From: Nitrosomonas sp.
GTDB lineage: Bacteria; Pseudomonadota; Gammaproteobacteria; Burkholderiales; Nitrosomonadaceae
NCBI RefSeq assembly: GCF_019752415.1
Contig: NZ_JAIEME010000010.1
Coordinates: 18,461-82,460 of the forward strand
DNA length: 64,000 nt
Direction of reading: 5' to 3'
Shown: piece after piece, positions 20,407 to 30,800 of the stretch
How the letters are laid out: the number at the start of each line of letters is the position of its first letter
Numbering within the stretch: position 1 is the first letter of the stretch
Position numbers and translations under genes: made by a program
The notes under the pieces: generated by a model
The model's database searches: none
Told to the model about the DNA's origin: nothing
Seen by the model: only the letters and a program-made list of their open reading frames with translations

Positions 20407-21147
20407 ATGCTTCGAGCTATTGCTTCAACAGCAAACACACAGAAAAAGATCACGCAACTTGTCCTGCTGCGCCATGGGCAAAGTGTCTGGAATCGCGATA
20501 AGATTTTTACCGGCTGGAGTGATGTTGCCTTGAGTCCCAAGGGCGAAAGAGAAGCTGGACAGGCCGCCTATTTACTGAAGCAGGCAGGTTTTACTTTTGA
20601 TCTGTGTTTTTCTTCCACATTACAGCGCGCCAAATCCACATCACAAATCGTTTTGGCTTCGATGCAGTTGAACGAAATACCGGTTCACGAAAGCTGGCGA
20701 TTGAACGAGCGTCATTATGGGGCACTGGAAGGGATGGAACGTTGGCAAGCCATCAAGAAATTTGGTATCTGGCCCATCCTAGGCTGCCAAATTAAATTTG
20801 ATGCGGCGCCTCCGTATCTGGATTCCCAGGATCCGCGTTTTCCCGGGAATCAACCCGGTTATACCGGTATTAATACAGATGAGCTGCCTTTGGGGGAGAG
20901 CATGCAACAAACCCTTGCGCGCTTTCAGCCTTACTGGCAGGAAACCATCCAACCGGAAATACAACAAGGGCGGCGAATACTCATTGTTTCCCACAAAAAT
21001 ACCCTGCGCACGTTAATGATGCTATTGGATCACCTCACCCCCGGACAGGTCATGAAATTATCATTGGCCACCGGCCGGCCATTGGTTTACGAACTGGATC
21101 AGCAATACAAGGCTATTCGGCATTACTACGTGGATCATCTCAAATAA
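20407..21147 (+). CDS. gpmA: 2,3-bisphosphoglycerate-dependent phosphoglycerate mutase
   Basis: This enzyme interconverts 3- and 2-phosphoglycerate. The catalytic LRHGQSVWN (His23) is preceded by a 16-residue extension absent from E. coli Gpm[18 protein letters not shown], the [15 protein letters not shown] segment and [12 protein letters not shown] follow. The second catalytic histidine sits in [12 protein letters not shown], where HKN replaces the usual HGN. The length is 246 aa. It starts 5 nt after the desaturase gene, so a glycolytic gene rides in this operon. Confidence 0.88.
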   Translation: MLRAIASTANTQKKITQLVLLRHGQSVWNRDKIFTGWSDVALSPKGEREAGQAAYLLKQAGFTFDLCFSSTLQRAKSTSQIVLASMQLNEIPVHESWRLNERHYGALEGMERWQAIKKFGIWPILGCQIKFDAAPPYLDSQDPRFPGNQPGYTGINTDELPLGESMQQTLARFQPYWQETIQPEIQQGRRILIVSHKNTLRTLMMLLDHLTPGQVMKLSLATGRPLVYELDQQYKAIRHYYVDHLK

Positions 21148-21159
21148 TCTACCTGCAGC

Positions 21160-21690
21160 ATGTCGAACTGCTATAGTTTTCAACCCATCGTCGACAACCA
21201 TGCGAAAATCCTGATCCTTGGCAGCATGCCGGGACAGGCTTCATTAGCGGCAAACCAATATTATGCGCATCCCCGCAACGCCTTCTGGCCGATCATGGCG
21301 CAATTGCTGCAATTCAATCCGGAAGTATCGTACGCAGAGAAAATTACGGCACTAAAATCATCGCAGATAGCTTTATGGGATGTGCTCAGATCCTGTCATC
21401 GTATAGGGAGCTTGGACTCTAGTATTGAAGCCGATACGCAAACAATCAATGACTTCCAATCTTTTTTCCCGGAACATAGAGAAATTACCCATGTGTTTTT
21501 TAACGGCGGGAAAGCGGAAGCATGTTTTAAACGCTATGTCTTATCAGAAAATAACTTGGGTTTGCTGAGATTCACTCGTCTGCCCTCCACAAGCCCTGCC
21601 AATGCTCGATTATCTTTTGAAATTAAATGCAAAATATGGCATGAAATGATTCACTCGGCGTTTGGATCAGAAAAGCCATTCCAAAAATAA
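21160..21690 (+). CDS. Hypoxanthine-DNA (deoxyinosine) glycosylase-like protein
   Basis: The protein has 176 aa in the uracil-DNA-glycosylase superfamily. The signature ILGSMPGQASLAANQYY and the following AHPRNAFWPIMAQLL match the hypoxanthine-DNA glycosylase (UDG family 6) pattern, which removes deaminated adenine. IALWDVLRSCHR and LPSTSPAN follow in the order expected of the fold. It starts 12 nt after gpmA and ends the plus-strand run. A second repair glycosylase (AlkA type) is encoded about 6 kb upstream. Confidence 0.75.
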   Translation: MSNCYSFQPIVDNHAKILILGSMPGQASLAANQYYAHPRNAFWPIMAQLLQFNPEVSYAEKITALKSSQIALWDVLRSCHRIGSLDSSIEADTQTINDFQSFFPEHREITHVFFNGGKAEACFKRYVLSENNLGLLRFTRLPSTSPANARLSFEIKCKIWHEMIHSAFGSEKPFQK

Positions 21691-21792
21691 GGCTTCGGAA
21701 AAATACTTGACGGCAATGCATGGGATGCGTTTTACTTATATTGTGTCAGTCCGCTGTGACTATTCGATATTTAACTGAAAGGGGTCAATTCG

Positions 21793-21867
21793 ATGAAAAA
21801 GCTTGTTATTATTGCGCTGGTTATTTTTGCAGCTGGATACATCACCTTAATGGTTCAATATTTCTAG
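21793..21867 (+). CDS. Possible 24-residue membrane micro-protein
   Basis: This short ORF reads MKKLVIIALVIFAAGYITLM and four more residues: two lysines followed by one hydrophobic helix. A purine-rich GAAAGGGG lies about 9 nt upstream of the ATG, which is better than chance. No homologue is known to me. It lies alone in a 358-bp gap between the glycosylase and VanZ-like genes. I see no convincing -35/-10 pair upstream. Confidence 0.4.
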   Translation: MKKLVIIALVIFAAGYITLMVQYF

Positions 21868-22048
21868 GAAGTTCCAGGGCCAGAAATAACAAAAAATAAC
21901 CTAAACTCCTGGCATAAAACTCCATGAGAGCAAATTGAAGAAGGTTTGATCTTTGCAGCGTGCCGGTTAGATGAAAAACAGCGCTTATATTTCCTAGCTC
22001 TAAAAACTTCTTAGCAGCGCTGAATCTGCTTTTTTCCGGTATCTATCT

Positions 22049-23083
22049 ATGCCTTTGATAAAAACAAATTGTTTTCTTTTCTTTCTTCTGGCCGCTGCAA
22101 CTCTAATTTCACATACATGGGTTAACCAGTACGAACAGACTGGACCTGAGCTATTAATGACCCACTGGAAATTCAAAAAAGCAGAAAGCAACCGGGTCGA
22201 TATCACAGAAAATGGATTAAACCTATCAGCCAATGATGCAAAAACCGGTGTCAGTACTCGGAAAGACCTTCCGCCGGTTAATTCGGGCACTACCTTACTC
22301 ATATCCGCCGATGTGAAATGTACGAATGTAGTGGCAGGCAAGAAACCCTGGAACTTGGCTAGAATTATTCTGGCACAGAATGACGGGGAAAAAGACCGGT
22401 GGGATCTGCCGAATACGGTTGTCGCTCTGACTGGAACCACTGATTGGAAACATTATCGCACAGCTTTTACCATTTCCCCGGAAACCAAAAACATCCGATT
22501 GCTTGCACAATTAAATCAATCGACAGGATCATTTCAGATAAGAAATTTACAGGTCTATCCTGTCCGTGTGAATCAGGCGTATATCGGGGCAAGAGATACT
22601 ATTCTTTTTGCATGGGGTACTTTTTTCCTGCTGCTGGCTGGCTCATGTCTATTCATCCGCGGGAAGACGGTCTTCTTCCGTGTATTGTTGCTAACTACCT
22701 TCATTGTCATTGTCGCCGGGATATCGCTGCCGGGTGATTTGAAAAACCAGGTTTCTGACGAAATCAAAATTCAGATTGATGCAGAAAGCGAATCATTTAA
22801 AACGGCCATTCCATGGGATTTATCCAAGGTCTGGCATTTCTGCTTTTTTTTCTTGTTTGGCCTGGTCCTGTGTTTAATGATGACAAAGGATTCCGCCATC
22901 CAGGTGGCGGCTATTATTCTGATGCTGGCTGGCGGCACTGAGATGGCACAACTCTATATTGAAGGACGATCCCCGCTTATCACCGATTTTTTCATTGATG
23001 CGGCAGGCGGGTTGTTAGGCATTATCCTAATCAAAGTAATCGGTGCGAATAAAAATACTGTTCAATCTGCATACAATCAATGA
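22049..23083 (+). CDS. Membrane protein with jelly-roll-like N-terminus and VanZ-like C-terminus
   Basis: The frame has 344 aa. An N-terminal hydrophobic segment (about 5-22) precedes about 150 extracytoplasmic residues whose beta-rich pattern (THWKFKKAESNRVDI ... SFQIRNLQVYPV) resembles carbohydrate-binding jelly-roll domains. Then come membrane helices and a VanZ-like block: DLSKVWHFCFFFLFGLVL, LAGGTEMAQLYIEGR and TDFFIDAAGGLLGI. VanZ-like proteins are widespread with mostly unknown roles. The first half is assigned only by pattern. Codon use resembles the neighbours. Confidence 0.65.
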   Translation: MPLIKTNCFLFFLLAAATLISHTWVNQYEQTGPELLMTHWKFKKAESNRVDITENGLNLSANDAKTGVSTRKDLPPVNSGTTLLISADVKCTNVVAGKKPWNLARIILAQNDGEKDRWDLPNTVVALTGTTDWKHYRTAFTISPETKNIRLLAQLNQSTGSFQIRNLQVYPVRVNQAYIGARDTILFAWGTFFLLLAGSCLFIRGKTVFFRVLLLTTFIVIVAGISLPGDLKNQVSDEIKIQIDAESESFKTAIPWDLSKVWHFCFFFLFGLVLCLMMTKDSAIQVAAIILMLAGGTEMAQLYIEGRSPLITDFFIDAAGGLLGIILIKVIGANKNTVQSAYNQ

Positions 23084-23113
23084 TCAGGTTTCCTGGTTTT
23101 TTCTGATAGAAAG

Positions 23114-24259
23114 TTACTCGCCGGTAACGGCTTGGTTGCGTCCCAGTTCTTTTGCCTTGTATAAGCGCGCATCAGCGATAGCCATATAACTGTCAATGGT
23201 GTCCATTTCATCGGGCGTCTTAGTCACGGTGCCGATAGAAACTGTCAAATGTTTAGCACCATCGCTGTAACCATTGAGAATTTTTAGCTCTTCTATACCC
23301 TTTCTTATGATCTCTGCAAATTCCACTGTCCCTTGATGATCCAAGTTAGCCGCTATTACACCGAATTCTTCCCCGCCAAGGCGAAAAGCATAATCGTCAG
23401 GGCGCTGGCAAAGTTTTTTTAATTTTCGGCTTATCTGGATCAACACTTGATCACCTTTGCTGTGGCCATAGTTATCATTAATTCTTTTGAAGAAATCGAT
23501 ATCCAGTATGATTAGAGCAAGATAAATGTTGTGCCGATGAGCCCTTTTAATTTCACGGGCGAATACATTCCTAAAATGGCGGCGATTAAATAAACCAGTG
23601 AGCTGATCGGTCATGGCTAGCGCCTCTAACTTTAAATTGACCTTTCGCAGCTGCTTATTGGCTTTATGCAGTTCAGCTTCGATCTTTTGGCGCTCATAGT
23701 TTTCACGCATTAGCACCAGCGTTCTTGAAGATAAGCTATCGTACATAATCATAACAGTCTCGATGAGTACTCTAATTGAACCGTTCATTTTCTTGTCTGA
23801 AACGATTTTTGCTTCTTCCAAAGACAGTCCTTTATTGACATTTTGAACGACAAAAGCCATTCGTTTGTCATTATCCAAGATGTGGAAGGCTAGCCAGCGA
23901 ATGAGGAATAAAATAATACTTTCAATAATCTCATTCTGCGGCTTGTTAGTTTCCTGCTCTTTAATTTCTACCACTTTGGGTAAGAACGATGAGTGGGTTA
24001 GTTGATGAGATGATAGCCAGGAATCATCGCCGAAGTACTCTATCCAAATAGCTTCCTCAGTTTCAAAATGAAACTCAGCATATTTGGCCAATGCATCAAA
24101 AAAATAATTTATTTCTAAATGATTACCGCGTACTAAGGCCCCTGCCAGTTCATTCAAAAGAGAAATAAGTTTCTGATGCTGCACATCAATTATTTCTATC
24201 CCCGTTTCAAAATTTTTATTCCACGGAAATACTTCAAGTTGATTTATATGTTCAGTCAT
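23114..24259 (-). CDS. Bacteriohemerythrin-GGDEF diguanylate cyclase
   Basis: The 381-aa cytoplasmic sensor has an N-terminal hemerythrin domain whose seven ligands are all present at His28, His64, Glu68, His85, His89, His126 and Asp131, an O2-binding di-iron set. Next comes a helical linker (about 160-215), then a GGDEF domain with DIDFFKRINDNYGHSKGD and catalytic GGEEF (295-299). RPDD at 286-289 lies five residues before it, the classical inhibitory I-site. The protein should make c-di-GMP under control of oxygen or redox state, which is relevant for an obligately O2-using nitrifier. Confidence 0.9.
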   Translation of the reverse strand: MTEHINQLEVFPWNKNFETGIEIIDVQHQKLISLLNELAGALVRGNHLEINYFFDALAKYAEFHFETEEAIWIEYFGDDSWLSSHQLTHSSFLPKVVEIKEQETNKPQNEIIESIILFLIRWLAFHILDNDKRMAFVVQNVNKGLSLEEAKIVSDKKMNGSIRVLIETVMIMYDSLSSRTLVLMRENYERQKIEAELHKANKQLRKVNLKLEALAMTDQLTGLFNRRHFRNVFAREIKRAHRHNIYLALIILDIDFFKRINDNYGHSKGDQVLIQISRKLKKLCQRPDDYAFRLGGEEFGVIAANLDHQGTVEFAEIIRKGIEELKILNGYSDGAKHLTVSIGTVTKTPDEMDTIDSYMAIADARLYKAKELGRNQAVTGE

Positions 24260-24403
24260 AAAATCTTATTGGCTAGAAATCTCATATTAAGTTTGCAAGC
24301 ACACCTGATCTGATTACCAACCATTTTTCCCATAAAAGATAGTTCTGCGAGAATTAAGCATTGATACCTATTTCACTTAGGAAAAATAAGGGTGTGCATG
24401 CAT

Positions 24404-25867
24404 TCAGTACTTCACTTGCACGCGATATTTGAGTGTGATAGAACCTTCAGCAGGTACGGCCACTTTCCACATCGCTGTGTTGCTGGCGGGTTTGCTGTGC
24501 GGTTGGCTCTCATCCACCATTTTCCAATCACCCGGGATAGGTTCTTGCACAACAACTGTGGCCAGTTCCTTTTTAGCATTTTTAAGTGTGATTTCATAGG
24601 CGCTTTCAAAGCGATTAATGCCACTGGCACCGCCGGTACTTAACTGTTTAAACTCGACTTGTTTTTTATCCGCGGTCACATCAAACGATTGTCCTAGTTT
24701 CAAGCGTATGATCTCGTTCTTAGCGGTGTGGTCTATGTGATCTTCACCAACAAACTGCGCATTGCCGGTTTTATCAAGCTTGTAAACACGTATGATGCCT
24801 TTCGGCAGCGGCATGCCTAATCGAGCCGACTCTTTATTATCAAACTGCACGAATACATCCACTTTCATTTTTTGTCCCAGATCACCATAGCTGGCTGCAT
24901 AATAGTAATCGCTGCCGGCCAGAACGAGCTCTTTACTTGCAGGCACAGCGGAAGCATTGAGTAGTGCGACTTGTTTGGTTTGGTTTTCGGCGATGGTTGT
25001 TAATCGATCCAGACTATATAAATGATATTCCATCAGCGCTTCTTCACGCATTGGTGCCGCAGCGGCATCAGCCATTATCTTGGCTCTCAGTGCCCTGGGT
25101 GCGGCAAATTCTCGCTGCACCCGATTAATATCACCCGCGACTAATTGTAATTTTGCATTGGGATAGCTGGTACCGCTGGTATTGGTCAATGTTACCCAAC
25201 CGGATAAATCCAGTTGATCATCTTTATCATTCAGTTCTGCGACATAATCCGCTTTCCAGGATAAGCCGCCCGTTAAGTAACTCAGCGCTATATCTTGTGT
25301 AGCTGCTCCGCGATTGTCCCCGCCAATTACTAGTGTAGGACGATCGCGTAAATTGCTCGGTACATTATCAAAGATAATGCGACCAGGAATGCCCGTTTCG
25401 ATGCGATCGGCCATTTTAAGTACCATGCCATTGCTGGCCGCGAGTACGATGGCGTTTTCTTTGCTTTCAACGCCAGTCGCTGGATTGCTTTTAACGACCG
25501 ACACCGTTTGCCCAATGTATTTGTTCAATAAGCTTTGTGGAGTGAGCAAATCAAAGTTAAAGTTTTGTTCCAATACATCAATGCTGCCGGGATTGGTGAT
25601 ACTGCGCAGCAGCGCGGTTTCTGGCCGCATTTGCGCACTGACATCGCGCCATGCCAAATTAAAATTACCGCTGACTAAAGTAACTTGCCGTAAATCCTTG
25701 ATCAATGCTAAGTCATCGTTGTATATGGTCACTGCGACGGATTTTTGTTCTTTGAGGGTACTCAATTGTTCGACGCTATCCGCGGCGATTACCTTGGTGT
25801 TACTGAAAAGAAATAGGCAGCTTATCGTTAGCAGGGCTAGATTATGGGTGCGGCGTGTAGTGTGCAT
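24404..25867 (-). CDS. Secreted DUF4139 domain protein
   Basis: The protein has 487 aa with an N-terminal signal peptide (hydrophobic core ALLTISCLFLFS, likely cleavage after VIAA). The mature part begins with SVAVTIYNDDLALIKDLRQV and carries the DUF4139 beta-rich body: LSYLTGGLSWKADYVAEL and a C-terminal SITLKYRVQVKY. The family is predicted to be an envelope protein of unknown function. It is a lone minus-strand gene, separated from the hemerythrin gene by 144 bp. Confidence 0.8.
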   Translation of the reverse strand: MHTTRRTHNLALLTISCLFLFSNTKVIAADSVEQLSTLKEQKSVAVTIYNDDLALIKDLRQVTLVSGNFNLAWRDVSAQMRPETALLRSITNPGSIDVLEQNFNFDLLTPQSLLNKYIGQTVSVVKSNPATGVESKENAIVLAASNGMVLKMADRIETGIPGRIIFDNVPSNLRDRPTLVIGGDNRGAATQDIALSYLTGGLSWKADYVAELNDKDDQLDLSGWVTLTNTSGTSYPNAKLQLVAGDINRVQREFAAPRALRAKIMADAAAAPMREEALMEYHLYSLDRLTTIAENQTKQVALLNASAVPASKELVLAGSDYYYAASYGDLGQKMKVDVFVQFDNKESARLGMPLPKGIIRVYKLDKTGNAQFVGEDHIDHTAKNEIIRLKLGQSFDVTADKKQVEFKQLSTGGASGINRFESAYEITLKNAKKELATVVVQEPIPGDWKMVDESQPHSKPASNTAMWKVAVPAEGSITLKYRVQVKY

Positions 25868-25958
25868 GGGATTTTCCTATAGTAATTACAGGCTACTACA
25901 ATAGCGATAGAAGCTGCAAGGTGCAGCTGGCTAAAAGGGAGAGGGTTCAGCCCCGGCT

Positions 25959-26318
25959 TTACTTACCGGGTTTAGGCCGTTCAAACGATAGAATCTTGCC
26001 GACAGGCGCCTTTTCTAAGGTGCTGAGTATCTTTCTGGGCTCTTGGAGCGCATTGAGCAATCCATTTTCTCCAACCACATTGTTCCACATTTTCTGCGAA
26101 ATCTGTAGACAGGCAGCCATTGGATTACTGGCTTGTTTGCGAACTTGATCGACTTGCCACTGCAAGCCGATCATCCTCTGTTTGAAATGTTCAGGTGATT
26201 GCGCTATCAAGTCATCAATCAATTGTTGACGCATGGATTCAAATTTCTCGGGTTCCTCCTGAGCCATTCTAGACCATTCGTCAAAGTCAAAATCGGATGT
26301 TTTTTCTTCTTCGTTCAT
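25959..26318 (-). CDS. DUF3135 family small protein
   Basis: This acidic, helical 119-aa cytoplasmic protein starts with FDFDEWSRMAQEEPEKFES, the recognisable DUF3135 opening, followed by a Gln/Met-rich helix (QSPEHFKQRMIGLQWQVDQV). The function is unknown. It lies 91 bp upstream of the DUF4139 gene on the same strand, with no sign of coupling. Confidence 0.7.
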   Translation of the reverse strand: MNEEEKTSDFDFDEWSRMAQEEPEKFESMRQQLIDDLIAQSPEHFKQRMIGLQWQVDQVRKQASNPMAACLQISQKMWNNVVGENGLLNALQEPRKILSTLEKAPVGKILSFERPKPGK

Positions 26319-26566
26319 TGGAATATTTTAGCATTCTTCATTAGAGCACATGTAATCGCATTCGACTTTATCTGTTGAACCCGAAAAGAGCTAATTTGTA
26401 TTGTTGATCGAGTCATATCACGATGGCGCTTATATTCTTTGTATCAGCCAGATCTTGTGAAGACTAAAAATTCATGCAGAGCAACAATAGAAACGGCAAC
26501 TGCAGGAAAAAGTAAGGGCAAGGTAATTTTTAGTGAGAATCTAATCTTGAATCCAGTCTTCCGGGA

Positions 26567-27037
26567 TTAGGCGCTTTCATTGAGAGTTTCTCGTACCGGA
26601 ACACGCCAGATATAAAAGGCCAATATACTGCCAATCATAACCAGCATGATCTTTTGCCATAGCTCCGGCACAATTAAAATAGAGCTGCCGAATGACAATG
26701 TCATCAATAAATAAGCCCAACGTTTGGCACGACACGGAATGCTGTGATAGAGATACCACTCTCGAATAATTGGACCGGCGATTCGATTTTCCAGTAATTT
26801 GCGATGAAAATACTCAGAACCGCGGGCAAAACAAGCAGCGGCCAGAAGCACAAAGGGCGTCGTAGGTAATACCGGTAAAAACGCGCCTAGCGCACCCAGC
26901 AACAATGCCAAAAAACCGGCTCCCAGATACAGGGCGCGGACCAACGGTGAGTCGTGCAGGCATAACAAATCAGCCATTTGCTGGTCTACTGTCTGCTGCT
27001 CATTCTGATTTGTTTCACGTTGTTCAGATGTATGCAT
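26567..27037 (-). CDS. YbaN-like (DUF454) inner-membrane protein
   Basis: A 156-aa protein with a polar, Gln-rich N-terminus (QRETNQNEQQTVDQQ) followed by DUF454: hydrophobic helix LGAGFLALLLGALGAF, then LPVLPTTPFVLLAAACFARGSE, a hallmark of the family, then YFHRKLLENRIAGPIIREW. Two to three more membrane segments close it. The physiological role is unknown. It is divergent from the FKBP gene across about 190 bp that must hold both promoters. Confidence 0.82.
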   Translation of the reverse strand: MHTSEQRETNQNEQQTVDQQMADLLCLHDSPLVRALYLGAGFLALLLGALGAFLPVLPTTPFVLLAAACFARGSEYFHRKLLENRIAGPIIREWYLYHSIPCRAKRWAYLLMTLSFGSSILIVPELWQKIMLVMIGSILAFYIWRVPVRETLNESA

Positions 27038-27226
27038 AGCTTTGATGGATTCGGAATTCGCAGTGTAAAATTAAAAGAATTAGGCTATTTAAGTCCTTAT
27101 GACCAAATTGATGTAAAAACGATCAATTCGAACACCGCCGCTGATAAAGAACGGATGTTACCAGTTATAATACCTGAGAGTTAATTGTTAGGATTAACCG
27201 GATTTAACTTTTTTCTTGAGGAAACC

Positions 27227-27691
27227 ATGCATAAAATGAAAACACTGTTTAATTTAAGTATCATCCTGCTGGCGTTGGCACTACTGCCGCAGACAGCCTT
27301 CTCTTATAAAGAACATGCCGCTGCTGATGAATCAGCGTTTAAGAAAATCGATGTCAAAGTCGGTGCCGGAGAGGAAGCGGAAATTGGAAAAACTGTCAAT
27401 GTTCATTATACCGGCTGGCTTTATGATGAAAGCGCTCCGGACAAAAAAGGTCCAAAGTTTGACAGCTCCTATGACCGTAAAGAGCATTTTTCATTCATGC
27501 TCGGCGCAGGACGTGTGATTAAAGGCTGGGATAAAGGCGTCGTCGGGATGAAGGTGGGCGGCCAACGCACGTTGATTATTCCGCCATCCATGGCTTATGG
27601 CGCACGCGGTGCGGGCAATATTATTCCTCCGGATGCAACCTTGATTTTTGATGTTGAATTAATCGGCCTGAAAGAGAGTTCACACTATTAA
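27227..27691 (+). CDS. Periplasmic FKBP-type peptidyl-prolyl isomerase
   Basis: I chose the ATG at 27227 (154 aa) because TTGAGGAAA lies just upstream. The open frame extends a further 14 codons without a ribosome site. Residues 1-26 form a signal peptide ending in TAFS, so the protein is exported. The single FKBP domain shows VNVHYTGWLYD, FDSSYDRKEHFSFMLGAGRVIKGWDKGV, GGQRTLIIPPSMAYGARGAG and IIPPDATLIFDVELI. It catalyses cis-trans isomerisation of prolyl bonds in envelope proteins. It is followed by an intrinsic terminator. Confidence 0.92.
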   Translation: MHKMKTLFNLSIILLALALLPQTAFSYKEHAAADESAFKKIDVKVGAGEEAEIGKTVNVHYTGWLYDESAPDKKGPKFDSSYDRKEHFSFMLGAGRVIKGWDKGVVGMKVGGQRTLIIPPSMAYGARGAGNIIPPDATLIFDVELIGLKESSHY

Positions 27692-27730
27692 ATCTATCAT
27701 TTACCAGGTTTTTTAGGTGAATTTTATCCA

Positions 27731-27787
27731 TTGAGCTATTCGGTTGATTACGCTGCTGCTTCTGAATAGCTCAATTTGTTTTTTGGT
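27731..27787 (+). terminator. Intrinsic terminator after the FKBP gene
   Basis: A perfect 11-bp stem (TTGAGCTATTC at 27731-27741 and GAATAGCTCAA at 27764-27774) with a 22-nt loop is followed by TTTGTTTTTT. The stem is only moderately GC-rich, but the T tract is good. Confidence 0.75.
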
Positions 27788-27875
27788 TCTTAATTTTCTG
27801 CAATAAACAACGTACCATCATTTAAAATGTATTGAGCACTTCGCTAACCCGCTGTAGAAATTGACAGGGACCGCT

Positions 27876-30800
27876 ATGACTCCGACCATACAGCCACGTT
27901 TTATTCGATACAAGCGTCTGATTATCAGTCTCGGCGTGATTGCGGCCCTAATCGTCATAGTGGGGGCGCTGATTACATTTTGGTTGCCGGGTTATGCCAA
28001 ATCTCAACTCGAAACTCGTCTGTCTGAGGCTCTGCAACGCTCTGTCACCGTTACATCCATTGAAATAAAACCGCGTACCCTCGAGTTGATCGTACGGGGT
28101 TTTCGTATCGACGAGAAAGCTGGCGCCAATGAAACACGGACAGCGCTTTTTTCTTTTAACAAGCTGACTGTCGATTTGAGTATTGAGTCACTCAAGCAGC
28201 GTGCGCCCGTCCTAACAGCAATCACTTTGATAGATCCGCAATTGCGCCTGGTCCGGGAAAGCAAGGAGCAACTGAATATTTCCGATCTGCTGGAAAAATT
28301 CGGCCAACCTGAGGATGAAGAAAGCGCTGCGAGTGATCAGCGTAACCAATTCTCTATCAGCAATATTCGCATTGAGGGTGGCCGCTTTGAATTTATTGAT
28401 CGATACAAAAATGCTGAGCATACAATCTCAGAAATAAATCTTGGCATTCCGGTTGTCGCCAATATCAATAGCGCCACGGCTGACTGGATTGAGCCGCACT
28501 TCAGCGCAAAGATTAACGGTGCGCCTTTTTCACTCGACGGCAAGTTGCGTCCTTTTGCGGCAAATCAGGAAGCAACATTGGCTGTTAAACTCAGTAATAT
28601 TGATTTAACTCAGTTTGATCAATATGCGGACCTGCCAAAGGGAATCCATCTGCTTTCAGGTTATTTCGACAGCGATCTGCTGCTTACATTTGCTCAAGAA
28701 TCCACTAAAGCACCTGACATTACCTTAACCGGCGCCACCACATTCCGCCAAATGGCGATCAAAAATAGCGCAGTCGCCGCACCGTATCAGGCCGAGCTTA
28801 AGAAACTGAAAGTCGATTTGGCGCAAACCGATCTGACCGGTAAAAAACCATCGCAGGTCAAGCTGGCAATGGATCAAGTCGCCATCACCCGTGACGGCGA
28901 GAACGAACCGGCATTAGCGCTGGCAAAGTTGGCTATCGATTCCATCACGGTCAATACAGCGGCACAGCGAATCGCATTAGGCAATATCACGCTGGATCGT
29001 TTGAGCACCACGTTGCGCCGCGATGCCAGCGGCACGATTGATTTAACCCGATTGTTTAATTCCCTGGAAGCTCAGAATCCGGCGGAGTCTCAGATTCAAA
29101 GCCAAGCACGCATTCCTATTCCTGCCAGAAAACCGGGGCATGCCAATGCCGGGATTAAACTGGCTGAAAAAGAGCCGGGATTGCCCGCGCCGGCACGCGC
29201 AGACAATAAACCTTGGGTGCCGCAGATCAAGAGCATTCAACTCAAAGCTGCGACGCTACGCTATGAAGATCTCACACTGACAAAAATTACACCGATGATT
29301 GTCGATTCACTGGATCTAACCCTGGAAAGCATCGACCTGAATGGCGTCAATCCGTTGAATCTGGTGCTGCAGGCGCAGGTAAACCAACATGGCAACTTTA
29401 AAGCCAATGGCTCGCTGGCTTGGGCGCCGCTTTCGGCTGATTTAATGCTAAACCTTGATGCGGTTGACCTGGTGTCTTTACAAGGCTGGCTGGGTGATAG
29501 GCTGACGGCGCTTCTGACCAGCGGCGACATTTCCTTCACCGGAAATCTCAAAGCCAGTGGCAGTCCGCTGAAAATTCAGGCAAACGGGCAAGGGAAGCTC
29601 GCCAACTTCAATATCTTTGATAGTAAAAATGCTCATGATCTGCTGCGCTGGAAGAAGCTGGATATCAGTCATCTAAACTTTGTCAATGAGCCGTTGCTGC
29701 TGGATATCAGCACAATACACTTGAGTGATTTTTTTGCGCGCATGACGATTCTTCCGGATGGCAGCCTCAATCTCAAGCAAATTATTCAATCCGGCAAAAC
29801 AGCGGAACCTGGTATTGCCGTTGCCGCTGTTGCACCCAGCGGTAACAGTTCAACCGCTTCAAAAGGCGAGACGCCCGTTCATATCGATAAGATTTTTCTG
29901 CAAAATGGCAGTATCAATTTCAATGACCGGTTTATTAAACCGAATTACCGCGCAAATCTGACCGCGCTCTCGGGCCAGGTTGGTCCATTGTATCCCGGAA
30001 AATCCGGAAAAATAGACATACACGGCATGGTCAGCAAAACAGCGCCGCTGCAAATTAGTGGAACGATAGATCCGTTCAGTGCCGAACTGCTGCTGGATAT
30101 CGTTGCAAAAGTTAAAGATATCGATCTGCCGCCGTTTAGCCCTTATTCTGGAAAATACATTGGTTACGCGATTGAGAAAGGAAAATTGTCAGCCGATGTG
30201 AATTACCAAATCGAGAATGGTGCGTTGACAGCAGACAACAAAATCTTTCTGGATCAATTTACCCTGGGCGATAAAGTCGACAGTGAAGATGCCGTGTCTC
30301 TTCCGCTCAGCCTGGCGATTACGTTGCTTAAAAACAGCCGCGGTGAAATTAATCTCCATCTACCGCTCAAAGGATCTATTAATGATCCCCAATTTAACCT
30401 CGGGGATGTCATTTTCACCGCATTCACTAATCTGATCACCAAAGCGATCACCTCACCTTTTACATTACTGAGTTCCGTATTTGAAGGCGGCGAAGAATTA
30501 TCCAAGATTTCCTTTACTCCCGGTTTTGCCGATATCGATGCGGAATCATTACAACGCCTGCAAACCTTATCCGAGGTTCTAAAAGATCGCCCATCACTGC
30601 AATTGGAAATTTCCGGTCACGTTGATCCGGCTGAAGACTATGAAGGACTGAAGCTTGCCATCCTGCAAAACAAAGTAAAAGCGCAGAAATTAGCCGATGA
30701 CGCCAAAAAAGGCATCGCCAGCGGCGCCATAACGGATATGACATTAACCCCGGAAGAATATAGTAAATACCTTGAAATCGCCTACAAAAAAGAAGCTTTT

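Noticed and set aside
23085..23104. Terminator after the VanZ-like gene
   Set aside because: The stem is only four base pairs (CAGG/CCTG) around three T, so I do not list it despite the T run.
27011..27026. Second parS-like site
   Set aside because: Only the first ten bases match (TGTTTCACGT); the second half is unrelated and it lies inside the YbaN-like coding sequence.
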